NCBI RefSeq assembly: GCF_029263785.1 | Contig: NZ_JAJUFE010000003.1 | Span: 56,413 to 120,412, forward strand | DNA length: 64,000 nucleotides | DNA from: Pusillimonas sp. | Lineage (GTDB): Bacteria > Pseudomonadota > Gammaproteobacteria > Burkholderiales > Burkholderiaceae_B | Direction of reading: 5' to 3' | Shown: one piece after another, positions 35,623-44,803 of the stretch | Position numbering within the stretch: position 1 is the first letter of the stretch | Layout: each line of letters begins with the position of its first letter | Made by a program: the position numbers and the translations under genes | The notes under the pieces: generated by a model | Seen by the model: the letters and a program-made list of their open reading frames with translations, nothing else | Told to the model about the DNA's origin: nothing | Database searches by the model: none

Positions 35623-36950
35623 GTCAACTCCTTGATGCCGCGATCCGGACTCGACCAGCGAGCGCGCCGGCGCCGGATTCGCAACATTACGTTAGGGAAA
35701 CTGATCAGGGTCGTGCACAGATTGATCAGCCAGTACACGAAGGGGTACCAGACGATCCAATACAGAGAGCGAGCAATATCGGGCTCGTAGCGCCTTTCAA
35801 TCAGGACGCTGATTGCGAACTGCAGCAGACAGGCGACGGCCAGGACCATGCCTGTGAACGCTGGTGGCCACACTCGGGACACCTGGGTTGCGGGCTCAAC
35901 ATCGACCAGAAGACCGACCAGCCAGAGACAGATGGTCAGAGCCATGGCAAAGGCCCAGATTGTGGACAACAGGTAATCGGCCATCAGTGGCCAAAGTCGA
36001 CGCTGGTTCCAGTCCCAAGCCAGGGAGATGTTCTTGAGAAACACCTCGGCACCGCCCTGAGCCCAGCGTTTGCGCTGCTTCCACAAGCCCCTCACCGTCT
36101 CGGGCATCAGGATCCAGCACAAAGCGCGCGGCTCGAAGAACACCAACCACTGGTTACGCTGAAGTTTCCAGGTGATGTCGATGTCTTCCGTGATCATATC
36201 GAGACTCCAGTACCCGACATCATCGAGCGCCTGGCGCCGAAAGGCTGCCACTACGCCCGACACACTGAAGAGCTGCCCGTACACCCGTTGCGTGCGCTTG
36301 ATCAGCCCGATGATGGACGAAAATTCGCCAACCTGAATCCGGCCGACCAGAGTAGAACGGGTCCGGATACGTGGATTCCCGGTCACCGCGCCGACCCGCG
36401 GCCTGTCCAGCATGGGCAGTACCAAATAGGCGGCGGCGTCCGGATCAAGCATGGCATCCCCGTCGATACAGACGATGTATTCACCGCGAGCGGCCAAGGC
36501 TCCCATGCGCAAGGCCATGGCCTTACCCTGATTCCGTGCCAGATGGATCACGCGCAGGGCCGGGAACCGCTCGGCGAGCTCATCGAACATGGCGCCGGTG
36601 GAATCGCTCGAGCCATCATTGACCGCAATCACCTCAATGTTGGGATAGTTTTGATTCAGCGCCGCGAGGATCGCCTCGGCCCCGTGATCGGCTTCGTTGT
36701 GGCATGGAATCACAATGGTTATCAGCGGATTGCCATGCAAAATCGGGGTGATCTTTCCGGGTGCCCAGGGCCACCGCTTTTCCCATGCCAGCCAGTAGTA
36801 AATCCCGCCCGCCATCCAGATGCCGGACATGAACAGGGGATAAAAAAACACAAACCCCAGCAGTGCACTGCTTGTGGACAAGAAGGCCAGGGCCAAAGGC
36901 GTGCCGATTACCAGGCCTAATAGCATGAGGGCAGTAAGACGGACTTTCAT
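35619..36950 (-). CDS. pgaC: Poly-beta-1,6-N-acetyl-D-glucosamine synthase PgaC
   Basis: 443-residue processive family 2 glycosyltransferase in the inner membrane. Two N-terminal helices precede the catalytic domain with NDGSSDST, CIDGDAMLDPDA and the QxxRW motif as QRKRWAQGG; further helices follow. Adds UDP-GlcNAc-derived residues to the exopolysaccharide. ATGA overlaps on both sides tie it to pgaB and pgaD. The nearby EAL-GGDEF gene suggests c-di-GMP input. Confidence 0.94.
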   Translation of the reverse strand: MKVRLTALMLLGLVIGTPLALAFLSTSSALLGFVFFYPLFMSGIWMAGGIYYWLAWEKRWPWAPGKITPILHGNPLITIVIPCHNEADHGAEAILAALNQNYPNIEVIAVNDGSSDSTGAMFDELAERFPALRVIHLARNQGKAMALRMGALAARGEYIVCIDGDAMLDPDAAAYLVLPMLDRPRVGAVTGNPRIRTRSTLVGRIQVGEFSSIIGLIKRTQRVYGQLFSVSGVVAAFRRQALDDVGYWSLDMITEDIDITWKLQRNQWLVFFEPRALCWILMPETVRGLWKQRKRWAQGGAEVFLKNISLAWDWNQRRLWPLMADYLLSTIWAFAMALTICLWLVGLLVDVEPATQVSRVWPPAFTGMVLAVACLLQFAISVLIERRYEPDIARSLYWIVWYPFVYWLINLCTTLISFPNVMLRIRRRRARWSSPDRGIKELT

Positions 36951-38977
36951 CGGAAGGGATACCAGTTGTTGGACAGAACGGGACGAATGATCTCGATACG
37001 GGGTTCGTTCGCGACAAAATCGTCAGGGTAGTAACCAAGATTGCGTGCACCGTTCATCTGCAGCCAACGCATCCAGTCCGCCAGAAGGATGGAACTCACG
37101 TGGCCCCCATCCGATCCATCCGGCTGCTCCCTCCAGTCTCGCGCTTGCAGCTCGAACACCGTACGATCCAAAGCTCCGGGTCGCGTGCCGACCTCATCGA
37201 CCATCTTTTTGAGCCACGCCTTGCTATCCTTGTCGGCAATACCTTCCATCCACGGCATGGCCATCGGCGCGGTCCAGTCGTAAGCGACCAGGAAGTCGTC
37301 GAGATTTTGTGCAAACCAGGCTTCGCTTTCGGGCTCAACAATGGGGGGAGCAAACATATTGCGCGCAGTTTCCACCTGCGGGCCGCGCAATTCGTGTACG
37401 CGTTCTGCCAGATCGCGGGTGAAATCCACCAGATAGCGACTTTTGAAGCGTGTCCAGCGATGCATTTTTTGTGGATCCGCGCGCATTTCCTCGATGGAGT
37501 TCCCCAGCCCTGCCTCACGATAGGCCGCCAGGGCAAGGGGGCCGGCATCTTCAAAATCCGAGAGCAGCGCGTCGTCATGAAAGAGAATGCCGGCAAAGAT
37601 GGCATTGCGCGCAAGATCCTCGTACAGTTCCATGACCTGCTGGCGGACGCGGGGATCGAATGGCGACAGACGTTCGTACTGCGAGGGATCCACCTTGGCT
37701 TCACCCGACCTGGGATCCCAGCGCGTGACGCGCGGCAACCCCGGATCCAGTTGAAAACTCAATACCGGCATCCAGGCAAAGACGCGCACCAGGGCCCGGC
37801 TTCGCAGTTGCCAGGCCGCGCGATTGAACAGATCAGCTCGAACCGGAAGATGGCGATTGGGGAAATACAACTCGCGCGCCAGACCATCGCCATCGGGATC
37901 GGCGAAAGCCTGCAAGAACACGACATTGACGCCCAGGTCCGCGACGCGCTGAACGAGCTGGTCCAGGTTACGTTCCATCTGCTCGGGATCACTGTCGTAG
38001 ACGTAATCGAGATCCACATGGGCCACTCGTATCTCAACATCATTTTCCATGTTGACGACGGCCTGCGCGAAGGATTGCAAGGGGGGGTCGTTCGACAAAA
38101 GCAGTCGAGGAACACTGAACAGGTCATGGATCGATGCAAGGGAGTTCTCGAGGTTAAGGGCCATCTGGTAACCCTGTTCCTGTACGATCTTCAAGGCGGG
38201 CCCGCTGGCCTCACCATAAGGCCACACCCACACACGGGGCGACTTGCCTGTGACCTGCCGTATTTTTTTTGTAATGCGTGCCACGTCATCACGAACCCGA
38301 GTTTCGTAAGCGGCATCGCTTTCGTACTCGCCCTTTGCCATGTCGTACATTCGGGCGGCGGCAGCCGGCTGCAAGTTGCCTTGTGGATTGGCGACAACGC
38401 CGTAATGCATGGCATCGGTATGGGCGCCAATCTCGACCAAGCCTGATCTGGATACTTCGGCAATTTGATCCCAGGTCAGAAACCGCTCGCGCTCCACCAT
38501 CTTGCCGCCAAAATCCACCAGCTGGTTATCAGGCGTACCTACCCAGGTTCCCACCGGTGCCAGGACAGCCGGCCAGTTGAACGCCTTCAATATTGGAAAT
38601 ACCCGCGTGTAAAAACTTCGGTAGCCATCATCAAATGTCAGGAGAACAGCCTGCTCTGGCAAGTCAGGGCCTCCGTTACGCGCCGCCAGGATCTGATCCA
38701 CGGTGACAGGTGTATACCCGTTTTCGCGAAGCCAGGAAAATTGCTCCACCAGGTGGTCCGTGCGGACGGAAACATAGGACTGATCCGGGTCTTCATCCTC
38801 CACATCGTGATACGCCAGCACCAGGTAGTGATTACGCGGCCACGGCTTTTCAGAATGCTCTATTGGTCGTTGCTCGGGAGGCACAAAGCGTGGGGCGTGG
38901 CTGGCGCAACCTGCCAAAGCCAACAGTGCACAAAACAGGAAGACAAGGCAGTGCAGGCGGGTTGGATAGGCAGTCAT
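36947..38977 (-). CDS. pgaB: Poly-N-acetylglucosamine N-deacetylase lipoprotein PgaB
   Basis: 676-residue outer-membrane lipoprotein (lipobox LAGC, C24). The N-terminal NodB-type deacetylase domain (about 50-300) shows YHDVEDEDP with the metal-binding His-Asp and LLTFDDGYRSFYTRVFPIL. The C-terminal glycoside-hydrolase-like domain (about 310-670) binds and trims the polymer. Partial deacetylation is needed for export through PgaA. Eight bases separate it from pgaA. Confidence 0.93.
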   Translation of the reverse strand: MTAYPTRLHCLVFLFCALLALAGCASHAPRFVPPEQRPIEHSEKPWPRNHYLVLAYHDVEDEDPDQSYVSVRTDHLVEQFSWLRENGYTPVTVDQILAARNGGPDLPEQAVLLTFDDGYRSFYTRVFPILKAFNWPAVLAPVGTWVGTPDNQLVDFGGKMVERERFLTWDQIAEVSRSGLVEIGAHTDAMHYGVVANPQGNLQPAAAARMYDMAKGEYESDAAYETRVRDDVARITKKIRQVTGKSPRVWVWPYGEASGPALKIVQEQGYQMALNLENSLASIHDLFSVPRLLLSNDPPLQSFAQAVVNMENDVEIRVAHVDLDYVYDSDPEQMERNLDQLVQRVADLGVNVVFLQAFADPDGDGLARELYFPNRHLPVRADLFNRAAWQLRSRALVRVFAWMPVLSFQLDPGLPRVTRWDPRSGEAKVDPSQYERLSPFDPRVRQQVMELYEDLARNAIFAGILFHDDALLSDFEDAGPLALAAYREAGLGNSIEEMRADPQKMHRWTRFKSRYLVDFTRDLAERVHELRGPQVETARNMFAPPIVEPESEAWFAQNLDDFLVAYDWTAPMAMPWMEGIADKDSKAWLKKMVDEVGTRPGALDRTVFELQARDWREQPDGSDGGHVSSILLADWMRWLQMNGARNLGYYPDDFVANEPRIEIIRPVLSNNWYPFR

Positions 38978-38985
38978 CTTATGTC

Positions 38986-41538
38986 TCAGAATCGAAATTG
39001 AAGATCAAACATGACCCGGGCTTCACGTTCACGTACGCCGTCATAGGGACGGCTGACCCCTAAAATGCTGACTCCCGCATCAAGCCGCTCATTCAGACGC
39101 AATCGAAGGCCGTAGCCCAGCATTGCTATCGCGCCCGATCCATAGCCCCGTTGCGAATACAAGCCGCCGCCGAGCGTGAAGCGTTGCTCGATAACGGTTT
39201 CATAACGTCGGTACACGGTGTGAGTAAGCGACAGCGAGGGCAGTACCGTGAGGTCGGCGCGGGGGTTGAAATAGGGCGTCTCGCCAAGCGTATTGTGCGA
39301 AGCCGCTATATCGAGGTGCGCGTCCAGCTTCAGGTGTGGCGCGGTGTAAACTCGTTCATTACCCGCTATTCCCAGCTCAAGGCGCCGGTTTCCGTCGCTG
39401 AATTTCGAGGGAGAGATGCGGAAGCTCCATTCGCGTCGCTCGCTCGCTCGCCACCTGACATACGCATCCAGGCGATTGGACGTAATGTCGTTGGCCAATG
39501 CCTTCAAAGGCGTTTCCCGGGAACGAAACGCAACCTGCCCACCAATGCGCCACTGGTCGTTCAGATCGTAATCTGCCTGGATCCGCGCTCCGACCTTGGC
39601 ACCCTGACCGTAATGGTTGGATGAGACTTCGGCTTCGGCGGTCAGATTACGGCTACGCCACTCGGCGCCGCCGCGATACCAGTGATAGTCTGCGTCGTAA
39701 TCATCGAAGTCGGCCTGCGCAAATCCTCCGCCTGCAAAGCCCCTCCAGTTGTAGGCGACTGGAGGTGAATAGATGACGGTATCTATATTCAGATCGTGAT
39801 TACCGGCCACCGGGCTGTCACCAGCCAAGCCCCGCGTTGCTGAAAGGCGTAGTTCGGCCCTATTATGTCGCTCCCAGTCCCTGAGCAAGCGCTGCACATG
39901 CAGGTTTTCCGGATAGCGGCCGACAGCGTTCTGGATGAGTATGTCCGCCTGCTCCCACTCCTGCAGATTCATTGCGGTGCGCGCCTGCTCTGTAATGACC
40001 TGGATCGATTGGGGCGTATGCGTCTCGGCGAGCTTGAGTTCTTCTTCTGCCCGGCGAGGCCAGCCGCGCGCAAGGTACACCTGTGCCAGCGAGCTGCGCA
40101 AGCCCGAGTGGCCCGGCGCCCGTGCGACCAGCGCTTCCATGTCCACCTGCGCTTGCTCCAGGTCGTCCGCGTAATGGTGACCCATCGCGACATACTGGCT
40201 TGCGGCGAGGTTCAGGTCATTGGGTTGCGGCAAGGGAGTACCTTTTTGCCAGCGCCAGGCGGGCTGCTCAATCAATGCCTCGGACATTACAGTTTGGGCA
40301 GCGTCAAACTGCTCTGACTCAATGTAGGAATAGAACAGACCTGATTGCCGACTGAGGCGGACCGCCGGGTCAATATGAGCACGTTCATCATTGAGAATTT
40401 GCAGATAAAGCTGCGCAGCCTTTTCGGGTTGACGTTGCTCGAGATAGGCGTCGGCGACATGTCCCAGGGCATAGCTGGGAACCTCGATGCCTTCGGCAAG
40501 CAAGTTCTCATACTCCGCCACCACGTCCTGCATGCGAACCCTGGAGTGCAGGGCAAGCAGCCGATCGACCCGGGCACGCTTGACGACGGCTTCCGGCAAC
40601 GCGCGCGATTCCGTTGGTGCTACGGGATCAGCAGGCGGGGAGAACGGGCTTGGCTCCACTGTCAATGAGTCGTAGGCCTGAAGAGCCCTGGTCGCGACTT
40701 TGAAGCGCTCGGATTCTTGACGAGCTTCTTGCGACGACAGGCGGGTCAGTTCAGCCGCGCGATCCAGCTGCAAGGAGCGTAGCCGTGATTCCGGGACCAG
40801 CTCTGCATGACCCTGTGCGGTTCGCAAGGCGGCCTCAGATAATCCGGCGGCCGACAGAGCACTGATGTATTCTTCTACGACCGAACGATTTTTTGGCGCG
40901 ATCGTGTAAGCCTTGGTCGCCGCTTCCAGTGCCGCGTAAGGCTGGTTGTTCAATCGAAGCGCATAACTCAGTGCGACAAGTCGCGATGGATCGCGCGGTG
41001 ACCGGTTCACCAATTGCGTCGCGCTTTGCAGGGCCACATCAGCTTCACCCGAGTCCGCCAGAACCAGGGTCTCACCCAGATCGAAATCCTTATTACCCGG
41101 AAAGCGCTGCTTACCCTCGCGGTACAACTCCAGCGCCGACGTCCATTGATGCTCGTCGCGATACGCTCTTGCTACCGCCGATAGCGCTGCACGCGGCAAG
41201 GGCAGGGCGTTCGGCGGGAGATTCTGATATAGCTGCAGGACCTCTGCCGAACGACCCGTCCAGCCGGTGATAATCAGCTGGTCATATTTGATGCGCAAAT
41301 TGTCGGGTTCAAGCGCGGCCTGTTCGGCCAGACGTTCCAGTGCCCAGTCATGGCGGCCTGCGCGAGCTGCTTCGATAACCTGCTGGTAATGATCGCGTTT
41401 GCTTGCGGTTTGCGCCAGGGCTGGCAGTACCGCGGTGACCAACAGGCAGGTCGTTACGCATTTGAGCGTTGCATTACGCCAAGCCCGTGGCCGTGCCGTC
41501 GACAACATGTCTGATTTTTTCTGGACGGCACGGCTCAT
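38986..41538 (-). CDS. pgaA: Poly-N-acetylglucosamine export porin PgaA
   Basis: 850-residue outer-membrane protein. A signal peptide ending ALAQ is followed by a long TPR-rich periplasmic region (about 45-510) and a C-terminal beta-barrel of about 300 residues ending in phenylalanine (FDLQFRF), the barrel-assembly signal. The ATG at 41538 has a very strong GGGGGAGG ribosome-binding site; an internal ATG ten codons later is less likely. First gene of pgaABCD. Confidence 0.92.
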   Translation of the reverse strand: MSRAVQKKSDMLSTARPRAWRNATLKCVTTCLLVTAVLPALAQTASKRDHYQQVIEAARAGRHDWALERLAEQAALEPDNLRIKYDQLIITGWTGRSAEVLQLYQNLPPNALPLPRAALSAVARAYRDEHQWTSALELYREGKQRFPGNKDFDLGETLVLADSGEADVALQSATQLVNRSPRDPSRLVALSYALRLNNQPYAALEAATKAYTIAPKNRSVVEEYISALSAAGLSEAALRTAQGHAELVPESRLRSLQLDRAAELTRLSSQEARQESERFKVATRALQAYDSLTVEPSPFSPPADPVAPTESRALPEAVVKRARVDRLLALHSRVRMQDVVAEYENLLAEGIEVPSYALGHVADAYLEQRQPEKAAQLYLQILNDERAHIDPAVRLSRQSGLFYSYIESEQFDAAQTVMSEALIEQPAWRWQKGTPLPQPNDLNLAASQYVAMGHHYADDLEQAQVDMEALVARAPGHSGLRSSLAQVYLARGWPRRAEEELKLAETHTPQSIQVITEQARTAMNLQEWEQADILIQNAVGRYPENLHVQRLLRDWERHNRAELRLSATRGLAGDSPVAGNHDLNIDTVIYSPPVAYNWRGFAGGGFAQADFDDYDADYHWYRGGAEWRSRNLTAEAEVSSNHYGQGAKVGARIQADYDLNDQWRIGGQVAFRSRETPLKALANDITSNRLDAYVRWRASERREWSFRISPSKFSDGNRRLELGIAGNERVYTAPHLKLDAHLDIAASHNTLGETPYFNPRADLTVLPSLSLTHTVYRRYETVIEQRFTLGGGLYSQRGYGSGAIAMLGYGLRLRLNERLDAGVSILGVSRPYDGVREREARVMFDLQFRF

Positions 41539-41677
41539 TGGACCTCCCCCTCATGTTTACCCCTGGTGCAAATGTTAGACAAAGTGCTACACCGGTACAT
41601 GAGCCGTACGACGTAATCTGGGTCCGGAAGACAGCCGTGATCAAGGTAGGCGGATTGCACGGTAGCCAAACGCGCGC

Positions 41678-41707
41678 TTTACCCGCTTTAAAAATATGTG
41701 CTAGAAT
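41678..41707 (+). promoter_or_regulatory. Sigma-70 promoter of tRNA-Pro
   Basis: -35 TTTACC (41678-41683), an 18-bp spacer and -10 TAGAAT (41702-41707), 12 bp before the tRNA 5' end. Confidence 0.6.
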
Positions 41708-41718
41708 CTTTTTCTTTA

Positions 41719-41796
<78 letters not shown>

Positions 41797-42328
41797 AGAA
41801 TTTCCCCAAAGCTTGATACCACCAACAAGCTTGACGCTTGGTTTCGATTATCGAAAACCAAGGCAGACACCAGCAAAAAACGGGCCTTGCAAACTATTTG
41901 CAGGCCCGTTTTTTTATTGCCGGGAGCCAGACTTTGGCGTGAGTCCGAGGAATAAAGCCGTTGGGCGGACCGTATAAAAACACCATAAGACACACCAGCC
42001 ATTTGGTTGCCCAGGTTTGAGCAACCCAGAGCCTGGCATGCTGTTCATGAAGACGGGACGTGCTCAAAAGCTGAAAGTTGCAGGTTAAAGCTTCACACAC
42101 TAGTTTCAGGTTTGCAGCAGTTTATTGCAAAAGCTGTACAGCTTGTTATCACCCGTAATATGCGCGCCTTCGAATCAAGTGGTTTCTGGGGCGTTCGTTT
42201 GTGGGGCCCGGTCCGGCCGATTCGTCCTTGGCTCGTGTCTATTGTGTTTCAAGTCGAGGTAAGCCTTGAGCGGGCAGCCGAGGGTTCTTCGTCACTTGAG
42301 TCGATGTTACCCTTGAAGGGTAACTGCG
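41797..42328. other. Intergenic region between tRNA-Pro and the MscS-type gene
   Basis: Holds a bulged hairpin (41837-41862), the tRNA terminator, and a 14-bp perfect palindrome AAGCTGTACAGCTT (42131-42144) 12 bp before a TAATAT hexamer (42156-42161) that might be a -10 for the channel gene. No gene is supported. Confidence 0.5.
41875..41917 (+). terminator. Intrinsic terminator downstream of tRNA-Pro
   Basis: CGGGCCTTGCAAA (41881-41893) pairs with TTTGCAGGCCCG (41897-41908) with one bulged T, flanked by A-run and T-run (41909-41915), so it can end transcription in both directions. Confidence 0.85.
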
Positions 42329-44791
42329 ATGGCGCGGCCGTTGCAGCCGTTCGGACATAAAAAAAGGGGGCTCAGTTTGAATTGTCGCAACGGTATCGAT
42401 GTTGTCTCTGACATCCTTCAGCCATGGTTCAGTGTCTTTTTGATTGTGTTTATGCTGTGCGTACCTGCCATGACCCTGGCTCAGGACACAAGCAGCGCCC
42501 AACCCAGCTCCCCCGACACCGCGGTGTCTCCCTCCGGGCCCTCGCCGGCTGAGCTGGGCTCGCCGTCTTATGGCGTTATCGCCGACTTGCTCGAAAATGA
42601 GCAATCCCGGAACGCCCTGATTGACCAACTGCGCCATCTTGCCCGGCAGAACGATACCGCTCAGCCAGGGCCGTCGATACTCTCTGAGTCCGGCTCCGAG
42701 GCACATACGGCCGTACCGCCTGACGACGCGGACGACCCCTTGGGCGGCGTAGCAGGAGCGCTGCAAGAATTCGCAGCAGGGTTGGCAGAAGATTTTTCCG
42801 ATACAGCCGTAATGCTTCGAGGTCTGTTCGCGGGCGACGGAATTCACGGCATGACTGCAGAGCAGTGGCGTTCGCGCTTGCTGAACTTCGCATTGGTCAT
42901 TGCGGCCACCTTGCTCGCCTTCGGCGTGTTCAGGATGATAGCGGGATTGTTCTTTCGCCGTCTGGATGCCTGGGTGCAGCGAAGCCAGCCGATCCAGCCG
43001 GACACCGAATATGGTGCACATGCGACGGGTCGACACAAGCACATTCGCCTGACGCCGCGCGTGGGCGCCATTTTGGGTGCCCTGGCGATTGACGCCGGCG
43101 CGATCCTGCTAGCGGCATTGCTGGGGTACGTACTGGCCTTGTTCATTCAGGAACAGTGGCGCACGTCCATCATGCTGGCCCTCATCTTTGTAAGCGCCTT
43201 TGTAGCGATTGAACTGGCACGTTCGCTATGTCGCGCTGTGTTTTCCGAACGTCATCCCCATCTGCGTCTGTGGCACATGGATAATGAAAGTGCGCAGTAC
43301 TGGAGCCAGTGGCTGCAACGGATCATCAGCATTACAGGCTACGGGATGCTGGTAGCGGTTCCCGTGCTTTACCAGATGCTTACGCCATCCGTCGCCCAGT
43401 TGGCCGGGTTGTTCATCATGCTTGGGGTTTACATATATGCCGTAAAAGTCATCTGGCACAGACGCAAAGACGTTCGCAGCAGGCTCGAACAGCGCGCCCA
43501 GACGGCATCGAATGCCTTCTTCTCGACCTTGTATCGCGTTGCAGGCCGCTTGTGGCATTGGGTGGGTCTGGCTTACTTCACCGCGTTGCTGATAGCCACA
43601 CAAATGGACCAACAAGAGGCACTGCCCTTCATTGCCCAGGCTACGTTGCGAACCCTGATCATCGTCGGCATTGCGACGCTGCTTGCGGCGGGGTTGTCGT
43701 CGTTGATGGCACGGCCCATCGCCGTGTCGCCAGATCTTAGAAGCCGGCTACCGCTGTTGGAGCGTCGACTCAATTCCTATGTGCCAAGCGCCATCCGTTT
43801 ACTTCGCGGGGTCATCCTGGTCGTGGCCCTGCTTCTGGTGCTGGATGCATGGCGAGCATTCAATCTGAGCAGTTGGCTGTATTCGCCGGAAGGGCGCCAG
43901 GCAGTAGCCACCCTGGTCCGCGTAGCCGTGATCCTTCTTTTTGCCCTGGGTGTATGGACGATCGTAGCCAGCATTATCGAAAGCCGGCTCAACGACGATT
44001 CCACTGGAAAGACCACGGAGCGCCAGAAGACCCTGCTTTCCCTGTTTCGAAGCGCCGCCTTGTTTGTCATTGTGACCATGACGGTGCTGGTCGTGCTGTC
44101 CCAAATAGGCGTCGATGTCGGACCGCTTATTGCAGGAGCGGGAGTCGTGGGACTGGCAATAGGATTTGGCGCGCAGAAGCTGGTTCAGGATGTCATCACG
44201 GGCGTGTTCATCCAGCTCGAGAACGGGATGAACCATAACGATGTGGTCGAGGTGGCCGGTATATTCGGTACTGTCGAAAAAATCACCATTCGTTCGGTCA
44301 GCATCCGAACGCTGGACGGTGGCTTCCACCTCATTCCTTTTTCGGCCATCGACAAGGTTTCCAACCACATGCGCGACTTTGGCTATCACTATGGTGAATA
44401 CGCCATTGCGTATGGCGCCGATGTGGACGAAGCGATCCGTCACCTGCACGACGCATTTGCGGAGTTCATGGAAGACCCGGAACTGGCAGGAATGGTATTG
44501 GGCGACATCGAGATCCCGGGAGTGACGTCCTTGCATGAAAGGGGCTACAACATCCGCGTGCTTATCAAGACGGTACCGGGGATGCAATGGGCCGTGCAAC
44601 GTGGGTTCAATCGTCTTGTTCGCAAACGATTTGCGGCTGCAGGTATCGATCTGCCATATCCACAGACGGTGCTTCATTTTGCCAAGCCGCAACCAGGTGA
44701 TGCGGAAGGGCTTTCCATTTTCGAGCGCAAGACTGAGTCCAGCAAGGAAGGCGGCGATACGCTTGAGCCTAAGCAAGCGCCGTCTGCCTAG
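42329..44791 (+). CDS. MscS-family mechanosensitive ion channel (YbiO-like, large)
   Basis: About 820-residue inner-membrane channel. A signal peptide (hydrophobic FLIVFMLCVPAMTLAQ) and a low-complexity Pro/Ser segment precede a periplasmic region and several membrane helices; the conserved MscS pore and beta domain begin at about residue 585 with GPLIAGAGVVGLAIGFGAQKLVQDV and continue through ENGMNHNDVVEVAGIFGTVEKI. The ATG at 42329 has AAGGG upstream, but a TTG at 42377 has a stronger AAAGGGGG and would begin closer to the signal peptide. Opens on membrane tension to protect against osmotic downshock. Confidence 0.9.
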   Translation: MARPLQPFGHKKRGLSLNCRNGIDVVSDILQPWFSVFLIVFMLCVPAMTLAQDTSSAQPSSPDTAVSPSGPSPAELGSPSYGVIADLLENEQSRNALIDQLRHLARQNDTAQPGPSILSESGSEAHTAVPPDDADDPLGGVAGALQEFAAGLAEDFSDTAVMLRGLFAGDGIHGMTAEQWRSRLLNFALVIAATLLAFGVFRMIAGLFFRRLDAWVQRSQPIQPDTEYGAHATGRHKHIRLTPRVGAILGALAIDAGAILLAALLGYVLALFIQEQWRTSIMLALIFVSAFVAIELARSLCRAVFSERHPHLRLWHMDNESAQYWSQWLQRIISITGYGMLVAVPVLYQMLTPSVAQLAGLFIMLGVYIYAVKVIWHRRKDVRSRLEQRAQTASNAFFSTLYRVAGRLWHWVGLAYFTALLIATQMDQQEALPFIAQATLRTLIIVGIATLLAAGLSSLMARPIAVSPDLRSRLPLLERRLNSYVPSAIRLLRGVILVVALLLVLDAWRAFNLSSWLYSPEGRQAVATLVRVAVILLFALGVWTIVASIIESRLNDDSTGKTTERQKTLLSLFRSAALFVIVTMTVLVVLSQIGVDVGPLIAGAGVVGLAIGFGAQKLVQDVITGVFIQLENGMNHNDVVEVAGIFGTVEKITIRSVSIRTLDGGFHLIPFSAIDKVSNHMRDFGYHYGEYAIAYGADVDEAIRHLHDAFAEFMEDPELAGMVLGDIEIPGVTSLHERGYNIRVLIKTVPGMQWAVQRGFNRLVRKRFAAAGIDLPYPQTVLHFAKPQPGDAEGLSIFERKTESSKEGGDTLEPKQAPSA

Positions 44792-44803
44792 GCTGCAAGC
44801 GTT

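Noticed and set aside
35598..38446. Two open frames of about 440 codons on the plus strand (35598-36920 and 37100-38446)
   Set aside because: Antisense to pgaC and pgaB, no family resemblance, no ribosome-binding sites.
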